This document shows, piece by piece, positions 41,702-52,514 of a stretch of 64,000 nucleotides of DNA. The DNA is from Pseudomonas fluorescens. Lineage in GTDB: Bacteria > Pseudomonadota > Gammaproteobacteria > Pseudomonadales > Pseudomonadaceae. The translations under genes were made by a program, and so were the position numbers. Positions within the stretch are counted from its first letter, which is position 1. Each line of letters begins with the position of its first letter. The notes below the pieces were generated by a model. The model did not search any database. It saw only the letters and a list, made by a program, of their open reading frames with translations, and had not been told where the DNA came from. The stretch is taken from assembly GCF_003732425.1 (NCBI RefSeq), contig NZ_MOBX01000016.1, forward strand, positions 1 through 64,000. The letters run 5' to 3'.

Positions 41702-42582
41702 TGACGACGTACGCCGTCGGCGACCTGCAAGGCTGCCTCGAACCGCTCAAATGCCTGCTCAAGCAAGTCGCGTTCGACCCGGCGCTTGATCGGCTCTGGC
41801 TGGTCGGCGATCTGGTCAACCGCGGCCCGCAGTCGCTGGAAACCCTGCGCTTTCTGTATGGCATGCGTGAATCGCTGGTCTGCGTGCTCGGTAATCACGA
41901 CCTGCACCTGCTGGCAGCGGCGAAAAACATCGAGCGTTTGAAGAAGTCCGATACCCTGCGCGAGATTCTCGAAGCACCGGACAGTGCCGAACTGCTGGAG
42001 TGGGTGCGTCAACAAAAGCTTATGCACTACGACGAGCAGCGCGATGTCGCCATGGTCCACGCTGGCATTCCACCGCAGTGGTCGTTACGCCGCGCCTTGA
42101 AGTGCGCTGACGAAGTCCAGACGGCCCTGCGAGACGACAACATGCTGCTCGCCTACCTCGACGGCATGTATGGCAACGAGCCAGCGAAATGGGACAACGA
42201 TCTCAAAGGTGTGGCCCGTCTGCGCGTCATCACCAACTATTTCACGCGCATGCGCTTCTGCACCGCCGAAGGCAAGCTCGACCTCAAGAGCAAGGAAGGT
42301 CTCGACACTGCCCCGCCCGGCTACAAACCTTGGTTTCAGCACAAGGATCGCAAAACCAAAGGCCTGCGCATCATCTTCGGCCATTGGGCGGCACTCGAAG
42401 GCAATATCCATGAGCCGGGCATCTCGGCGCTGGACACCGGTTGTGTCTGGGGCGGCAGCCTGACCCTGATGAACGTCGACAGCGGCGAGCGCGTGTCGTG
42501 CAAATGCGACGAACACGGCGGCCTCGCCCCGACCGTCGCACCACTTATCCCCGAAACTTCGCCAGTCAGCGTCCCGCGTTAG
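41701..42582 (+). CDS. apaH: diadenosine tetraphosphatase
   Basis: Symmetrically hydrolyses Ap4A to ADP. The 293-residue metallophosphoesterase has [21 protein letters not shown], and GNHDLHLL metal-binding motifs, plus VHAGIPP. Coupled to apaG by a one-base stop/start overlap (TGATG). Confidence 0.95.
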   Translation: MTTYAVGDLQGCLEPLKCLLKQVAFDPALDRLWLVGDLVNRGPQSLETLRFLYGMRESLVCVLGNHDLHLLAAAKNIERLKKSDTLREILEAPDSAELLEWVRQQKLMHYDEQRDVAMVHAGIPPQWSLRRALKCADEVQTALRDDNMLLAYLDGMYGNEPAKWDNDLKGVARLRVITNYFTRMRFCTAEGKLDLKSKEGLDTAPPGYKPWFQHKDRKTKGLRIIFGHWAALEGNIHEPGISALDTGCVWGGSLTLMNVDSGERVSCKCDEHGGLAPTVAPLIPETSPVSVPR

Positions 42583-42615
42583 ACTGCGCTTTCAGCCGAG
42601 CAACAGGAACCCGCC

Positions 42616-42945
42616 ATGAGCGAATTCAAACGAATCCCCCCGGAACAGGCCCAGGCCCTGCGTGAGCAAGGTGCCGTTGTCGTCGATGTGCGCGACCCGG
42701 CCACTTTTGCCGCTCTGCACATCAGTGGCTCGAAGCATCTGGACAACCACTCGCTGCACGCTTTCATTCAAGGCGCCGACCTCGATGCACCGACCGTCGT
42801 CGTCTGTTACCACGGCAATTCCAGCCAGGGTGCCGCGGCGTACCTGATCAGTCAGGGTTTCTCCGACGTCTACAGCATGGACGGCGGCTTCGAGCTGTGG
42901 CGTACGACTTATCCTGCGGAAACTGCCCAAGGCGCCGCCGAATAA
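42616..42945 (+). CDS. glpE: thiosulfate sulfurtransferase GlpE
   Basis: Single-domain rhodanese. The 109-residue protein has the catalytic cysteine in [13 protein letters not shown], the loop typical of GlpE, and [10 protein letters not shown] at the N-terminus. Start ATG has an AGGAA site. Follows apaH by 33 bases. Confidence 0.9.
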   Translation: MSEFKRIPPEQAQALREQGAVVVDVRDPATFAALHISGSKHLDNHSLHAFIQGADLDAPTVVVCYHGNSSQGAAAYLISQGFSDVYSMDGGFELWRTTYPAETAQGAAE

Positions 42946-42959
42946 TTTTTTTGTCACGT

Positions 42960-43145
42960 GCAGGCCCCGGCTGCCATGGGCCTGCGCCGACAGACGAACG
43001 GTCTTGCCACACATAATTACGTATCTCGCCTTTACCTCCCGAATTAGCAACTATCCTTAAGCCCAGGCCATCCAAAACAGGGGAGAGCCGGTACACCGGC
43101 GCACGGGTCATCGGGAGTGACTTTCGCGATTGTCGATCGCGAAAG
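42960..43145 (+). promoter_or_regulatory. structured leader upstream of prkA with three hairpins
   Basis: The 297-base gap between glpE and prkA has three perfect stems in series. GCAGGCCC with GGGCCTGC (42960-42967 / 42978-42985). GCCGG with CCGGC (43087-43091 / 43096-43100). CTTTCGCGAT with ATCGCGAAAG (43121-43130 / 43136-43145). None is followed by a T-run, so they are not simple terminators. The last could also be an operator. No leader peptide or gene was recognised. Confidence 0.5.
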
Positions 43146-43242
43146 TGTTCTGGGGGGTAAACAAGCAGCTGCCAAAACGGTTGTTTGCCAGCATCGACTG
43201 AGTGATCCGGCGTCGGCTCCACGTATCGAGCGAGGTGACGTC

Positions 43243-45165
43243 ATGAGTATCTTTAGCCACTTCCAACAACGCTTCGAGTCCACACGCCAGGAAGAACTCT
43301 CGCTGCAAGAGTACCTGGAGCTGTGCAAGCAAGACCGTAGCGCCTACGTTTCCGCCGCCGAGCGTCTACTACTGGCCATCGGTGAGCCGGAACTGCTCGA
43401 CACCTCGACCAATTCGAGGCTGTCACGCATCTTCTCCAACAAGGTAATCCGTCGCTATCCGGCCTTTGAAGACTTCCACGGGATGGAAGAATGCATCGAC
43501 CAGATCGTCTCGTATTTCCGCCACGCCGCCCAAGGCCTGGAAGAGAAGAAACAGATCCTTTATCTGCTCGGCCCCGTCGGTGGCGGTAAATCGTCCCTGG
43601 CCGAGAAGCTGAAACAGCTGATTGAAAAAGTGCCCTTCTACGCAATTAAGGGTTCGCCGGTATTCGAATCGCCACTGGGTCTGTTCAACGCCACCGAAGA
43701 TGGCGCGATCCTCGAAGAAGACTTCGGTATTCCACGGCGCTACCTGAACACCATCATGTCGCCTTGGGCGACCAAACGCCTGGCCGAATTCGGCGGCGAC
43801 ATCAGTCAGTTCCGTGTGGTCAAACTTTACCCGTCGATCCTCAACCAGATCGCCGTGGCCAAGACCGAACCGGGCGACGAGAACAACCAGGACATTTCCG
43901 CACTGGTCGGTAAGGTCGATATCCGCAAACTCGAGGAATACCCACAGAACGACGCCGATGCCTACAGCTACTCAGGCGCGCTGTGCCGGGCCAACCAGGG
44001 CCTGATGGAATTCGTCGAAATGTTCAAGGCACCGATCAAGGTGCTGCACCCATTGCTGACCGCGACGCAGGAAGGCAACTACAACAGTACCGAAGGTCTT
44101 GGCGCGATTCCTTTCACCGGGATCCTCCTCGCCCACTCCAACGAATCGGAATGGCACACCTTCCGCAACAACAAGAACAACGAAGCGTTCATCGACCGGA
44201 TCTACATCGTCAAAGTGCCGTACTGCCTGCGCGTCAGTGACGAAGTGAAGATCTACGACAAACTGCTGTTCAACAGCTCGCTGGCCAAGGCTCATTGCGC
44301 GCCGGACACCTTGAAAATGCTCGCGCAGTTCACTGTGCTGTCACGCCTCAAGGAGCCGGAAAACTCCAACATCTATTCGAAGATGCGCGTCTACGACGGC
44401 GAAAACCTCAAGGACACCGATCCGAAGGCCAAGTCGATTCAGGAATACCGCGACTCGGCAGGCGTCGACGAAGGCATGAACGGTCTGTCGACCCGGTTTG
44501 CGTTCAAGATTCTCTCCAAGGTTTTCAACTTCGACCCGCATGAAATCGCCGCCAACCCGGTACACCTGCTCTATGTGCTGGAACAGCAGATCGAACAGGA
44601 ACAGTTCCAGGCCGAGACGCGCGAGCGCTATCTGCGTTACCTGAAGGAATACCTGGCACCGCGCTATATCGAATTCATCGGCAAGGAGATCCAGACCGCT
44701 TATCTGGAGTCTTACAGCGAGTACGGCCAGAACATCTTCGACCGCTACGTGCTGTACGCGGACTTCTGGATTCAGGATCAGGAATACCGCGATCCGGAAA
44801 CCGGCGAGATCCTCAACCGCGTCGCGCTGAACGAAGAACTGGAGAAAATCGAGAAGCCGGCCGGGATCAGCAATCCGAAGGATTTCCGCAACGAGATCGT
44901 CAACTTCGTATTGCGCGCACGGGCCAACAACAACGGCAAGAACCCGACCTGGCTCAGCTACGAAAAACTGCGGGTGGTCATCGAGAAGAAAATGTTCTCG
45001 AACACCGAGGACCTGCTGCCAGTCATCAGTTTCAATGCCAAGGCCAGCAAAGAGGATCAGCAAAAGCACAACGACTTCGTCACTCGAATGGTCGAACGCG
45101 GCTACACCGACAAACAGGTACGGCTTCTTTCCGAATGGTACCTACGGGTCCGCAAATCGCAATAA
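43243..45165 (+). CDS. prkA: PrkA/YeaG serine protein kinase
   Basis: Cytoplasmic stress-associated AAA+/kinase-like protein. The 640-residue protein has the N-terminal PrkA AAA domain with Walker A GPVGGGKSSLAEKL and Walker-B region, and a C-terminal kinase-like domain. Start at MSIFSHFQQRF with a GAGGTGA site. First gene of prkA-yeaH-spoVR. In E. coli yeaGH is RpoS- and nitrogen-starvation-linked (known). Confidence 0.93.
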   Translation: MSIFSHFQQRFESTRQEELSLQEYLELCKQDRSAYVSAAERLLLAIGEPELLDTSTNSRLSRIFSNKVIRRYPAFEDFHGMEECIDQIVSYFRHAAQGLEEKKQILYLLGPVGGGKSSLAEKLKQLIEKVPFYAIKGSPVFESPLGLFNATEDGAILEEDFGIPRRYLNTIMSPWATKRLAEFGGDISQFRVVKLYPSILNQIAVAKTEPGDENNQDISALVGKVDIRKLEEYPQNDADAYSYSGALCRANQGLMEFVEMFKAPIKVLHPLLTATQEGNYNSTEGLGAIPFTGILLAHSNESEWHTFRNNKNNEAFIDRIYIVKVPYCLRVSDEVKIYDKLLFNSSLAKAHCAPDTLKMLAQFTVLSRLKEPENSNIYSKMRVYDGENLKDTDPKAKSIQEYRDSAGVDEGMNGLSTRFAFKILSKVFNFDPHEIAANPVHLLYVLEQQIEQEQFQAETRERYLRYLKEYLAPRYIEFIGKEIQTAYLESYSEYGQNIFDRYVLYADFWIQDQEYRDPETGEILNRVALNEELEKIEKPAGISNPKDFRNEIVNFVLRARANNNGKNPTWLSYEKLRVVIEKKMFSNTEDLLPVISFNAKASKEDQQKHNDFVTRMVERGYTDKQVRLLSEWYLRVRKSQ

Positions 45166-45166
45166 A

Positions 45167-45268
45167 GCAGCTGCAAGCTTCTAGCGACAAGCTGCAAGAG
45201 AACAGCAGAGACCGGTCTCGGGAACGGGAGAGCTTTCACTTGCAGCTTGAAGCTTATGACTTGAAGCT
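45167..45268. repeat. inverted repeat between prkA and yeaH
   Basis: AGCTGCAAGCTT (45168-45179) and CAAGCTGCAAG (45188-45198) on the left are mirrored by CTTGCAGCTTGAAGCTT (45239-45255) and ACTTGAAGCT on the right. This short AGCTTGCAGCTT-type intergenic repeat is distinct from the three REP families. It lies in the 117-base intergenic space. Confidence 0.5.
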
Positions 45269-45282
45269 CCCCGGAGGGGTCT

Positions 45283-46554
45283 ATGAGCTATGTGATCGAC
45301 CGACGTCTCAATGGCAAGAACAAGAGCACGGTAAACCGCCAGCGCTTCCTGCGGCGTTACCGTGACCACATCAAAAAGGCTGTCGAAGAGGCGGTCAGCC
45401 GGCGTTCCATTACCGATATGGAACACGGCGAACAGATCAGTATTCCCGGTCGCGACATCGACGAACCGGTGCTTCACCATGGTCGCGGCGGCAAACAGAC
45501 CGTGGTCCATCCGGGGAACAAGGAATTCACCGCCGGCGAACACATCGCCCGCCCGCCGGGAGGTGGCGGCGGACGCGGGCCGGGCAAGGCCGGCAATTCC
45601 GGTGAGGGCATGGACGAGTTCGTCTTCCAGATCACCCAGGAAGAATTCCTCGAGTTCATGTTCGAAGACCTCGAACTGCCGAATCTGGTCAAACGCAACC
45701 TGAGCGGCACCGACACCTTCAAAACCGTACGCGCCGGGATCAGCAATGAAGGCAACCCGTCGCGGATCAATATCATCCGCACCCTTCGCTCAGCCCATGC
45801 ACGGCGCATTGCCTTGTCCGGCAGCAGTCGAGCGAAGCTGCGCGAAGTCAAAGCGGAACTTGAACGCCTGAGACGCGAAGAGCCGGACAACTTCGGCGAT
45901 ATTCAGGAACTCGAGGCGGAAGTCGAGAAACTCAGTGCGCGCATCCATCGTGTGCCGTTCCTCGACACGTTCGACTTGAAGTACAACCTGCTGATCAAGC
46001 AACCCAACCCCAGTTCGAAAGCCGTAATGTTTTGCCTGATGGACGTCTCCGGCTCCATGACCCAAGCGACCAAGGACATCGCCAAACGCTTTTTCATCCT
46101 GCTGTACCTGTTCCTGAAACGGAACTACGACAAGATCGACGTGGTGTTCATCCGCCATCACACCAGCGCCCGGGAAGTCGATGAAGAGGAGTTTTTCTAC
46201 TCACGGGAAACCGGCGGCACCATTGTTTCCAGCGCCCTTAAACTGATGCAGGAAATCATGGCCGAGCGTTACCCGAGCAACGAGTGGAATATCTACGCAG
46301 CGCAGGCTTCCGACGGCGACAACTGGAACGATGACTCGCCGATCTGCCGCGACATCCTGATCAACCAGATCATGCCGTTTGTGCAGTACTACACTTATGT
46401 GGAGATCACCCCGCGCGAACATCAGGCCTTGTGGTACGAATACGAACGCATCGCCGAAGCCTTCTCTGACACTTTTGCCCAGCAGCAACTGGTCTCGGCC
46501 GGGGATATCTATCCGGTCTTCCGTGAACTCTTCCAGCGCAGGTTAGTGACATGA
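45283..46554 (+). CDS. yeaH: DUF444 protein YeaH
   Basis: Function unknown; conserved partner of PrkA. The 423-residue protein has an N-terminal basic region, a Gly-rich linker ([12 protein letters not shown]), and a C-terminal von Willebrand A-like region with the MIDAS-type motif [14 protein letters not shown] has a strong GGAGGGG site. It overlaps spoVR by 4 bases. Confidence 0.92.
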   Translation: MSYVIDRRLNGKNKSTVNRQRFLRRYRDHIKKAVEEAVSRRSITDMEHGEQISIPGRDIDEPVLHHGRGGKQTVVHPGNKEFTAGEHIARPPGGGGGRGPGKAGNSGEGMDEFVFQITQEEFLEFMFEDLELPNLVKRNLSGTDTFKTVRAGISNEGNPSRINIIRTLRSAHARRIALSGSSRAKLREVKAELERLRREEPDNFGDIQELEAEVEKLSARIHRVPFLDTFDLKYNLLIKQPNPSSKAVMFCLMDVSGSMTQATKDIAKRFFILLYLFLKRNYDKIDVVFIRHHTSAREVDEEEFFYSRETGGTIVSSALKLMQEIMAERYPSNEWNIYAAQASDGDNWNDDSPICRDILINQIMPFVQYYTYVEITPREHQALWYEYERIAEAFSDTFAQQQLVSAGDIYPVFRELFQRRLVT

Positions 46555-48113
46555 CCGCCAAAGAGCAGAAGCGCCAACCCATTTCCACCGGCTCCGAATG
46601 GACGTTCGAGCTGATCCAGACCTACGACCGCGAAATCGCCCGGATCGCGGCCCGCTACGCGCTGGATACCTACCCCAACCAGATCGAAGTGATTACCGCC
46701 GAGCAGATGATGGACGCCTATGCCTCGGTGGGCATGCCGCTGGGTTACCACCACTGGTCCTACGGCAAACACTTCCTCAGCACTGAAAAATCCTACAGCC
46801 GTGGCCAGATGGGCCTGGCCTACGAGATCGTGATCAACTCCGACCCGTGCATCGCCTATCTAATGGAGGAAAACACCATCTGCATGCAGGCGCTGGTAGT
46901 GGCGCATGCCTGCTACGGCCACAACAGCTTCTTCAAGGGCAATTACCTGTTCCGCACCTGGACCGACGCGAGTTCGATCATCGATTACCTGGTGTTTGCC
47001 AAGCAGTACATCATGCAATGCGAGGAGCGCCACGGCATCGATGCGGTGGAAGATCTGCTCGACTCCTGCCATGCGCTGATGAACTACGGCGTCGACCGCT
47101 ACAAGCGTCCTTACCCGATCTCCGCCGAAGAAGAACGCCGCCGGCAGAAGGATCGCGAAGAGCACATGCAGAAGCAGATCAACGATCTGTGGCGGACCAT
47201 TCCCAAAGGCGCGGACAAGTACAGCGACAAGGACAACGCCCGCTTCCCGGCCGAGCCGCAGGAAAACATCCTGTACTTCATCGAAAAACACGCGCCGCTA
47301 CTGGAACCGTGGCAGCGCGAGATCGTGCGGATCGTGCGCAAGATCGCCCAGTATTTCTACCCACAGCGCCAGACCCAGGTGATGAACGAAGGCTGGGCAA
47401 CGTTCTGGCATTACACGCTGATGAACGACCTGTACGACGAAGGGCTGGTCACCGACGGCTTCATGATGGAGTTCCTGACTTCGCACACCAGCGTGGTGTT
47501 CCAGCCAGGTTTCGATAGCCCCTACTACAACGGCATCAACCCCTACGCGCTTGGTTTTGCGATGTATCGCGACATCCGGCGCATGTGCGAAGAGCCAACC
47601 GAGGAAGATCGTCGCTGGTTCCCGGAAATCGCCGGGACCGACTGGCTGTCGACCATCAAGTTCGCGATGAGCAGCTTCAAGGATGAGAGCTTCATCCTGC
47701 AGTACCTGTCACCGAAAGTAATCCGCGACTTGAAACTGTTCAGCATTCTCGATGATGACCAGAAGGACGATCTGCTGGTGCCAGCCATCCACGACGAACC
47801 CGGTTACCGGATCATCCGCGAAACCCTCGCGGCGCAATACAACCTCGGCAACCGTGAACCGAACGTGCAGATCTACAGCATCGACCGCCGCGGTGACCGC
47901 TCACTGACCCTGCGTCACCAGCAGCACGATCGCAAACCGCTGGGTGATTCCACTGAAGAGGTGCTTAAACACCTGCATCGCCTGTGGGGCTTCGATATTC
48001 ATCTGGAAACCCTGCAAGGCGACCAGATCATGAAAACCCACCACGTTCCGCCACGCAGCGAGCACAGCGAAGGGGATTACGGTCGGCTTGACCTTGCCGT
48101 GATCCATCTTTGA
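46551..48113 (+). CDS. SpoVR family protein
   Basis: Conserved stress-locus protein, E. coli YcgB homologue; biochemical role unknown. The 520-residue protein has a His-rich segment [11 protein letters not shown] and the [18 protein letters not shown] and [10 protein letters not shown] stretches typical of the family, suggesting metal binding. Translationally coupled to yeaH, forming prkA-yeaH-spoVR. Confidence 0.9.
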   Translation: MTAKEQKRQPISTGSEWTFELIQTYDREIARIAARYALDTYPNQIEVITAEQMMDAYASVGMPLGYHHWSYGKHFLSTEKSYSRGQMGLAYEIVINSDPCIAYLMEENTICMQALVVAHACYGHNSFFKGNYLFRTWTDASSIIDYLVFAKQYIMQCEERHGIDAVEDLLDSCHALMNYGVDRYKRPYPISAEEERRRQKDREEHMQKQINDLWRTIPKGADKYSDKDNARFPAEPQENILYFIEKHAPLLEPWQREIVRIVRKIAQYFYPQRQTQVMNEGWATFWHYTLMNDLYDEGLVTDGFMMEFLTSHTSVVFQPGFDSPYYNGINPYALGFAMYRDIRRMCEEPTEEDRRWFPEIAGTDWLSTIKFAMSSFKDESFILQYLSPKVIRDLKLFSILDDDQKDDLLVPAIHDEPGYRIIRETLAAQYNLGNREPNVQIYSIDRRGDRSLTLRHQQHDRKPLGDSTEEVLKHLHRLWGFDIHLETLQGDQIMKTHHVPPRSEHSEGDYGRLDLAVIHL

Positions 48114-48176
48114 TCCGGTTCCAGCCTCCGAAAGTCTGACGCAAGGGTTATCCTGTCGGGCTAACGGAGGTTTTTT

Positions 48177-49400
48177 ATGCAGATTTTCAAGGTTGGCGGT
48201 GCCGTACGTGATCGCTTGCTGGGCAAACCGGTCACGGACATCGATTGGGTCGTGGTCGGCGCCACCGCGGAAGAAATGCTCGCCCAGGGGTATCGCCCGG
48301 TTGGCGCGGATTTCCCGGTGTTTCTTCATCCCAAAAGCGGCGAGGAATACGCCCTCGCCCGCACCGAACGCAAAAGCGGGCGCGGCTATGGCGGCTTCAC
48401 CTTTCACGCCAGCCCGGAAGTGACGCTCGAAGAAGACCTGATTCGCCGCGACCTGACCATCAACGCCATGGCCGAGGACGATCAGCACAATCTGACCGAT
48501 CCGTACCATGGCCAACGCGATCTGGAAGCCCGGATCCTGCGCCACGTTTCTCCGGCGTTCGCCGAAGATCCCCTCCGAGTATTGCGCGTTGCTCGCTTCG
48601 CTGCGCGTTATGCCGGGCTGGGCTTTACTGTCGCACCGGAGACGCTGGAATTGATGCGCCAGCTCAGCGAGTCTGGCGAACTGCAGGCGTTGACCGCCGA
48701 ACGCAGCTGGAAAGAAATCTCCCGTGCGCTGATGGAAGATCAGCCGCAGGTGTTCATTCTGGTACTGCGCGACTGCGGCGCGCTGAACGTACTGATGCCG
48801 GAAGTCGACGCGCTTTTCGGTGTGCCGCAACCGGAAGCGCATCACCCGGAAATCGATACTGGCCTGCACACCCTCAGCGTTTTGGAGCAATCGGCGCGGC
48901 ACAAACAACCGCTGACGGTTCGTTGGGCCGGTCTGCTGCACGACCTCGGCAAAGGCCTGACCCCGCAAGCAGAATGGCCGCGGCACATCGCCCATGAGCA
49001 CAACGGTTTGAAGCTGATCAAAGCGGTCAACGAACGCTTCAAGGCGCCGAAGGATTGTCAGGAATTGGCGTTGCTGGTCGGCCAGTACCACACCCATGGC
49101 CACCGCGCGCTGGAGTTAAAGGCTTCGACATTGCTGGAGCTGCTGCAGAGTTTTGATGTGTATCGCCGACCGCAGCGGTTTGAAGAGTTTATCGACGCGT
49201 GCGAAATGGATGCTCGCGGGCGCAAGGGGCTGGAGCAAAGAAGTTATCCACAGGCGGATTATTTGCGTGGCGCGGCCAGGGCTGCGCGGGAAGTCGCGGT
49301 GCAGCCATTGCTGGAGAAGGGATTCAAAGGCCCGGAACTGGGCGAAGCGCTGAAGCGTGAACGGCTCAAGGCGTTGAAAGCCTACAAAGAGAACGCCTGA
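48177..49400 (+). CDS. cca: multifunctional CCA tRNA nucleotidyltransferase
   Basis: Adds or repairs the 3' CCA of tRNA. The 407-residue gammaproteobacterial type has the nucleotidyltransferase core [30 protein letters not shown], and a C-terminal HD phosphohydrolase domain with HTLSVLEQ and [13 protein letters not shown] ribosome site 7 bases upstream. It converges with folK across a REP pair. Confidence 0.95.
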   Translation: MQIFKVGGAVRDRLLGKPVTDIDWVVVGATAEEMLAQGYRPVGADFPVFLHPKSGEEYALARTERKSGRGYGGFTFHASPEVTLEEDLIRRDLTINAMAEDDQHNLTDPYHGQRDLEARILRHVSPAFAEDPLRVLRVARFAARYAGLGFTVAPETLELMRQLSESGELQALTAERSWKEISRALMEDQPQVFILVLRDCGALNVLMPEVDALFGVPQPEAHHPEIDTGLHTLSVLEQSARHKQPLTVRWAGLLHDLGKGLTPQAEWPRHIAHEHNGLKLIKAVNERFKAPKDCQELALLVGQYHTHGHRALELKASTLLELLQSFDVYRRPQRFEEFIDACEMDARGRKGLEQRSYPQADYLRGAARAAREVAVQPLLEKGFKGPELGEALKRERLKALKAYKENA

Positions 49401-49405
49401 AGCAA

Positions 49406-49489
49406 GATCAAAAGATCGCAGCCTGCGGCAGCCCCTACACAGGAATATGCGGTTCTCTGTAGGAGCTGCCGCAGGCTGCGATCTTTTGC
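49406..49489. repeat. REP pair, family A, inward arrangement
   Basis: GATCAAAAGATCGCAGCC.. ending CCCCTACA (49406-49439) is followed by TGTAGGAGCTGCC..GATCTTTTGC (49458-49489). It separates the convergent cca and folK genes and ends one base before the folK stop codon, so it probably acts as their transcriptional barrier. Confidence 0.85.
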
Positions 49490-49490
49490 T

Positions 49491-50006
49491 TTAAAGATTC
49501 TGCGGGGTCAGTTGCGCGCCACGCCACTCGAACGCTACTGGCGCCAGCACCTGATCAATCTGCGCTTCAGCCCACAATGTCGCGAAGCTTTTTCCCACAC
49601 CCGGATGCACGCGATCCGGCGCAATCAACGACAGCGGCCACAAGACAAAAGCATTTTTCAGAATTTCCGCACGCGGCAAGACCAGACCGTCGAAATTTCC
49701 CACCAAATCGCCATACAGCAGCACGTCGATATCCAGCGGCAAGCCCTTGCGATCCGGCGCATAGCGGCCGTTATCCGCCTCGATGAATTTCAACCGCCGA
49801 TCCAGCTCCATCAACGGCAGATCGGTATACGCCGAAATCACGAAGTTGAAGAACGGCCCGCTCTTGATTCCCACAGGCGCGCTCTCGAACACCGCCGAAC
49901 AGCGGATATCCACCAGGAACGTCGCCAAAGCGTCGAGCCCGGCGCGCAAATGGGTTTCGCGCTCGATATTGCTACCAAGCCCGAGATACACCTGAGTCAG
50001 CGACAT
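49491..50006 (-). CDS. folK: 2-amino-4-hydroxy-6-hydroxymethyldihydropteridine pyrophosphokinase
   Basis: Pyrophosphorylates the pterin precursor of folate. The 171-residue protein starts [17 protein letters not shown] and has the KGLPLDIDVLLYGD and LPRAEILKNAFVL motifs. The frame is open far upstream through folB, so the ATG at 50006 is used; it overlaps folB by 10 bases. Enzymes FolB and FolK are consecutive steps. Confidence 0.93.
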   Translation of the reverse strand: MSLTQVYLGLGSNIERETHLRAGLDALATFLVDIRCSAVFESAPVGIKSGPFFNFVISAYTDLPLMELDRRLKFIEADNGRYAPDRKGLPLDIDVLLYGDLVGNFDGLVLPRAEILKNAFVLWPLSLIAPDRVHPGVGKSFATLWAEAQIDQVLAPVAFEWRGAQLTPQNL

Positions 50007-50353
50007 CCGCGCTCGATCTCCACGCCCACACCGCCCTTGGCGGCCGGTACTGCGCCGGGCTTGGTCAGCTTCAGGCGTACCCAAGTGATCTTGAATTCGC
50101 TCATCAGTACTTCGACCAGACGCTCGGCGAAGGTCTCGACCAACTGGAACTGTGCCTGCTCGGCAAAGGCCTGGATGCGCGTGGAAACGCTGGCATAGTC
50201 GAGCGCCAGAGTCAGGTCGTCACCGGCGGCAGCCGGGCGATTGTCCCAGGCGAAGCTCAGATCAAGTCGCAGGCACTGTCGGATGCCGCGCTCCCAGTCA
50301 TAGGCACCAATCACGGTGTCGACTTCCAGGCCCTCGATAAACACTCTGTCCAA
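49997..50353 (-). CDS. folB: dihydroneopterin aldolase
   Basis: Cleaves dihydroneopterin to give the substrate of FolK. The 118-residue protein opens [20 protein letters not shown], the family signature, with catalytic Lys in [10 protein letters not shown]. The start is probably TTG with GGAGAG upstream; the next in-frame ATGs are inside the fold or well upstream. Operon with folK; divergent from plsY. Confidence 0.92.
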   Translation of the reverse strand: MDRVFIEGLEVDTVIGAYDWERGIRQCLRLDLSFAWDNRPAAAGDDLTLALDYASVSTRIQAFAEQAQFQLVETFAERLVEVLMSEFKITWVRLKLTKPGAVPAAKGGVGVEIERGCR

Positions 50354-50427
50354 GCACTTCTCTCCGCTGCACGACAAGGGCGCGATGCGCCGTTAGAATC
50401 AGGGCGTCCTCGCCCGGAATAGTTAGC

Positions 50428-50997
50428 ATGTTTTGGTTACTGGCGACTCTCGCCTACCTGCTCGGCTCGCTGTCCTTCGCCATTTTGCTCAGCCGCCTGA
50501 CCGGAAATCCGGATCCGCGAATGAGTGGCTCGGGTAATGCCGGCGCCACCAACATGCTGCGCCTGGCCGGTCGCAAACTGGCGATCCTGACCCTGCTGGG
50601 TGATCTGTGCAAAGGCCTGGTGCCGGTGCTGATCGCAGCGGCGGTGGGCCTTTCGCTGCAGGATCAGGCGTGGATCGGCGTGTGCGCCGTCATCGGTCAC
50701 CTTTTCCCGCTGTATTTCCGCTTCCGTGGCGGCAAAGGTGTCGCCACCGCCGCCGGCATGCTGCTCGGCCTGTATCCACCTGCCGCGCTGCTGGCCGTGT
50801 GCGCCTGGCTGCTGACGTTCTACCTGACCCGCACCAGCTCGCTGGCGGCGCTGATTGCCACGCCGCTAACCCTGCCATTGCTGGCCTGGCAGGAACCGGA
50901 AGCGCTGTTGCCGATGAGCGCACTGACCTTACTGATCGTCTGGCGCCACCGCGGCAATCTACGCGACCTGTTTGCCGGGCGCGAACGGCATTTTTAA
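50428..50997 (+). CDS. plsY: glycerol-3-phosphate acyltransferase PlsY
   Basis: Transfers acyl from acyl-phosphate to glycerol-3-phosphate in the inner membrane, the first step of phospholipid synthesis. The 189-residue protein has five hydrophobic segments and the conserved loops [22 protein letters not shown] and WRHRGNL. Convergent with tsaD. Confidence 0.94.
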   Translation: MFWLLATLAYLLGSLSFAILLSRLTGNPDPRMSGSGNAGATNMLRLAGRKLAILTLLGDLCKGLVPVLIAAAVGLSLQDQAWIGVCAVIGHLFPLYFRFRGGKGVATAAGMLLGLYPPAALLAVCAWLLTFYLTRTSSLAALIATPLTLPLLAWQEPEALLPMSALTLLIVWRHRGNLRDLFAGRERHF

Positions 50998-51005
50998 ATA
51001 CCGTC

Positions 51006-51022
51006 GATGAGTGCCGCTCATC
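51006..51022. repeat. small hairpin between plsY and tsaD
   Basis: GATGAG, five bases, CTCATC: a perfect 6-base stem that overlaps the tsaD stop codon. There is no T-run on either side, so it is a weak terminator candidate at best. Confidence 0.3.
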
Positions 51023-52046
51023 ACAACGCCGACAATTGCTCCATCGGCCAGCGCGCCTGCACGCTGATCGCCAGACTTTCCTGCTGACCGGCCTGCAAAC
51101 GCTGGCAACCGGCAAAGGCGATCATCGCGCCATTGTCGGTGCAGAACTCGGGACGTGCGTAAAACACATCGCCTTTCATATCGCCCAGCATCTTTTCCAG
51201 CGAAACACGCAACGCCTTGTTGGCGCTGACGCCGCCCGCAATCACCAGGCGCTTCATGCCGGCCTGTTTCAGGGCACGCTTGCACTTGATGGTCAAAGTC
51301 TCCACCACGGCCTGCTGGAACGCCAGCGCGATGTCGCAACGGGCTTGCTCGCTGTCGTCCCCGGCGCTGACGCATTGCTGCCAAGTGTTGAGGGCGAAGG
51401 TTTTCAAGCCGCTGAAGCTGAAATCCAGGCCCGGACGATCACACATCGGACGTGGAAAGGTAAAACGTCCTGCAACGCCCTTCTCTGCCAGCTTGGCGAT
51501 TTCCGGCCCGCCCGGGTAATTGAGGCCCATCATCTTCGCGGTTTTGTCGAATGCTTCACCGGCGGCGTCGTCAAGCGTCTCGCCGAGCAAGCTGTATTGA
51601 CCAATGCCATCGACCTGGACCAACTGCGTATGACCGCCGGAGACCAACAAAGCGACGAACGGAAACTCCGGCGGTTTTGGCTCCAGCATCGGCGCCAGCA
51701 AATGACCTTCCATGTGATGAACACCGAGCGCCGGAATGCCCCAGGCGAACGCCAGTGCTTGAGCGCAGGAAGCACCGACCAGCAACGCACCAACCAGGCC
51801 AGGGCCCGCGGTATAGGCGATCGCATCAATCTCGGTCGGCACGCAGTCGGCCTCGGCCAACACCTGACGAATCAAGGGCAGCATGCGTTTGACGTGGTCA
51901 CGCGAAGCCAGCTCCGGCACTACGCCACCATAAGCGCGGTGCAGGTCGATCTGGCTGAACAGTGCGTCGGCCAGCAGGCCGCGTTCGCTGTCATATAATG
52001 CGACGCCGGTTTCGTCGCAGGAGGTTTCTAATCCCAGTACTAGCAT
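51021..52046 (-). CDS. tsaD: tRNA N6-adenosine threonylcarbamoyltransferase
   Basis: Transfers threonylcarbamoyl to A37 of ANN-decoding tRNAs. The 341-residue protein of the Kae1 family has the metal site HMEGHL with flanking sequences, [13 protein letters not shown] at the start, and NYPGGPEI. Divergent from rpsU. Placement of tsaD next to rpsU-dnaG-rpoD is the usual Pseudomonas order. Confidence 0.96.
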   Translation of the reverse strand: MLVLGLETSCDETGVALYDSERGLLADALFSQIDLHRAYGGVVPELASRDHVKRMLPLIRQVLAEADCVPTEIDAIAYTAGPGLVGALLVGASCAQALAFAWGIPALGVHHMEGHLLAPMLEPKPPEFPFVALLVSGGHTQLVQVDGIGQYSLLGETLDDAAGEAFDKTAKMMGLNYPGGPEIAKLAEKGVAGRFTFPRPMCDRPGLDFSFSGLKTFALNTWQQCVSAGDDSEQARCDIALAFQQAVVETLTIKCKRALKQAGMKRLVIAGGVSANKALRVSLEKMLGDMKGDVFYARPEFCTDNGAMIAFAGCQRLQAGQQESLAISVQARWPMEQLSAL

Positions 52047-52133
52047 GGGTTTGCGCCTTGTTTAGGCTGAATTCGAAGGCGCGCATAATAGTCGCCGCGT
52101 GATGCCCCGACCAGCGGTTTTCGATCAGAGGCT

Positions 52134-52162
52134 TTGCATTCCGAGCGATGAGGGGTTAACAT
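52134..52162 (+). promoter_or_regulatory. candidate promoter of the rpsU-dnaG-rpoD unit
   Basis: TTGCAT (52134-52139), a 17-base spacer, and TAACAT (52157-52162) stand in the 199-base divergent gap, giving a 5' leader of about 75 bases. An imperfect GGGTT/AACCC pair overlaps the -10 region. Hexamer matches are moderate. Confidence 0.4.
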
Positions 52163-52245
52163 CCGCAACCCTTAAAAACCGACGTCTTCAAGTGCTCTTT
52201 TGCCGCGAGGATGTTGACCCCGGTAATGAATGAAGGTAGCTCTGG

Positions 52246-52461
52246 ATGCCAGCCGTCAAAGTTAAAGAGAACGAACCCTTCGACGTAGCTCTGCGTCGTT
52301 TCAAGCGCTCCTGCGAAAAAGCCGGTGTACTGGCTGAAGTTCGTAGCCGCGAATTTTACGAGAAGCCAACTTCTGAGCGTAAGCGCAAAGCAGCAGCCGC
52401 TGTTAAGCGTCACGCCAAGAAAGTTCAGCGCGAACAGCGCCGCGCCGTTCGTCTGTACTAA
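52246..52461 (+). CDS. rpsU: 30S ribosomal protein bS21
   Basis: Small-subunit ribosomal protein that binds near the anti-Shine-Dalgarno. The 71-residue protein begins [20 protein letters not shown] and has the basic C-terminal tail. First gene of the macromolecular-synthesis operon with dnaG and rpoD. Confidence 0.97.
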
Positions 52462-52493
52462 TACACAGACGTTCGTAGCAAGCTTCTTGCCTA

Positions 52494-52514
52494 AGCCCGG
52501 CTCTCAGCCGGGCT
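52494..52514 (+). terminator. hairpin between rpsU and dnaG
   Basis: AGCCCGGCT pairs perfectly with AGCCGGGCT around three bases, 32 bases past the rpsU stop, with only a weak T-rich tail. In E. coli this site has a partial terminator that lets rpsU exceed dnaG expression. The remaining 52515-52946 has no recognisable gene; a GatB/YqeY gene lies here in PAO1 as I recall it, and is absent. Confidence 0.55.
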
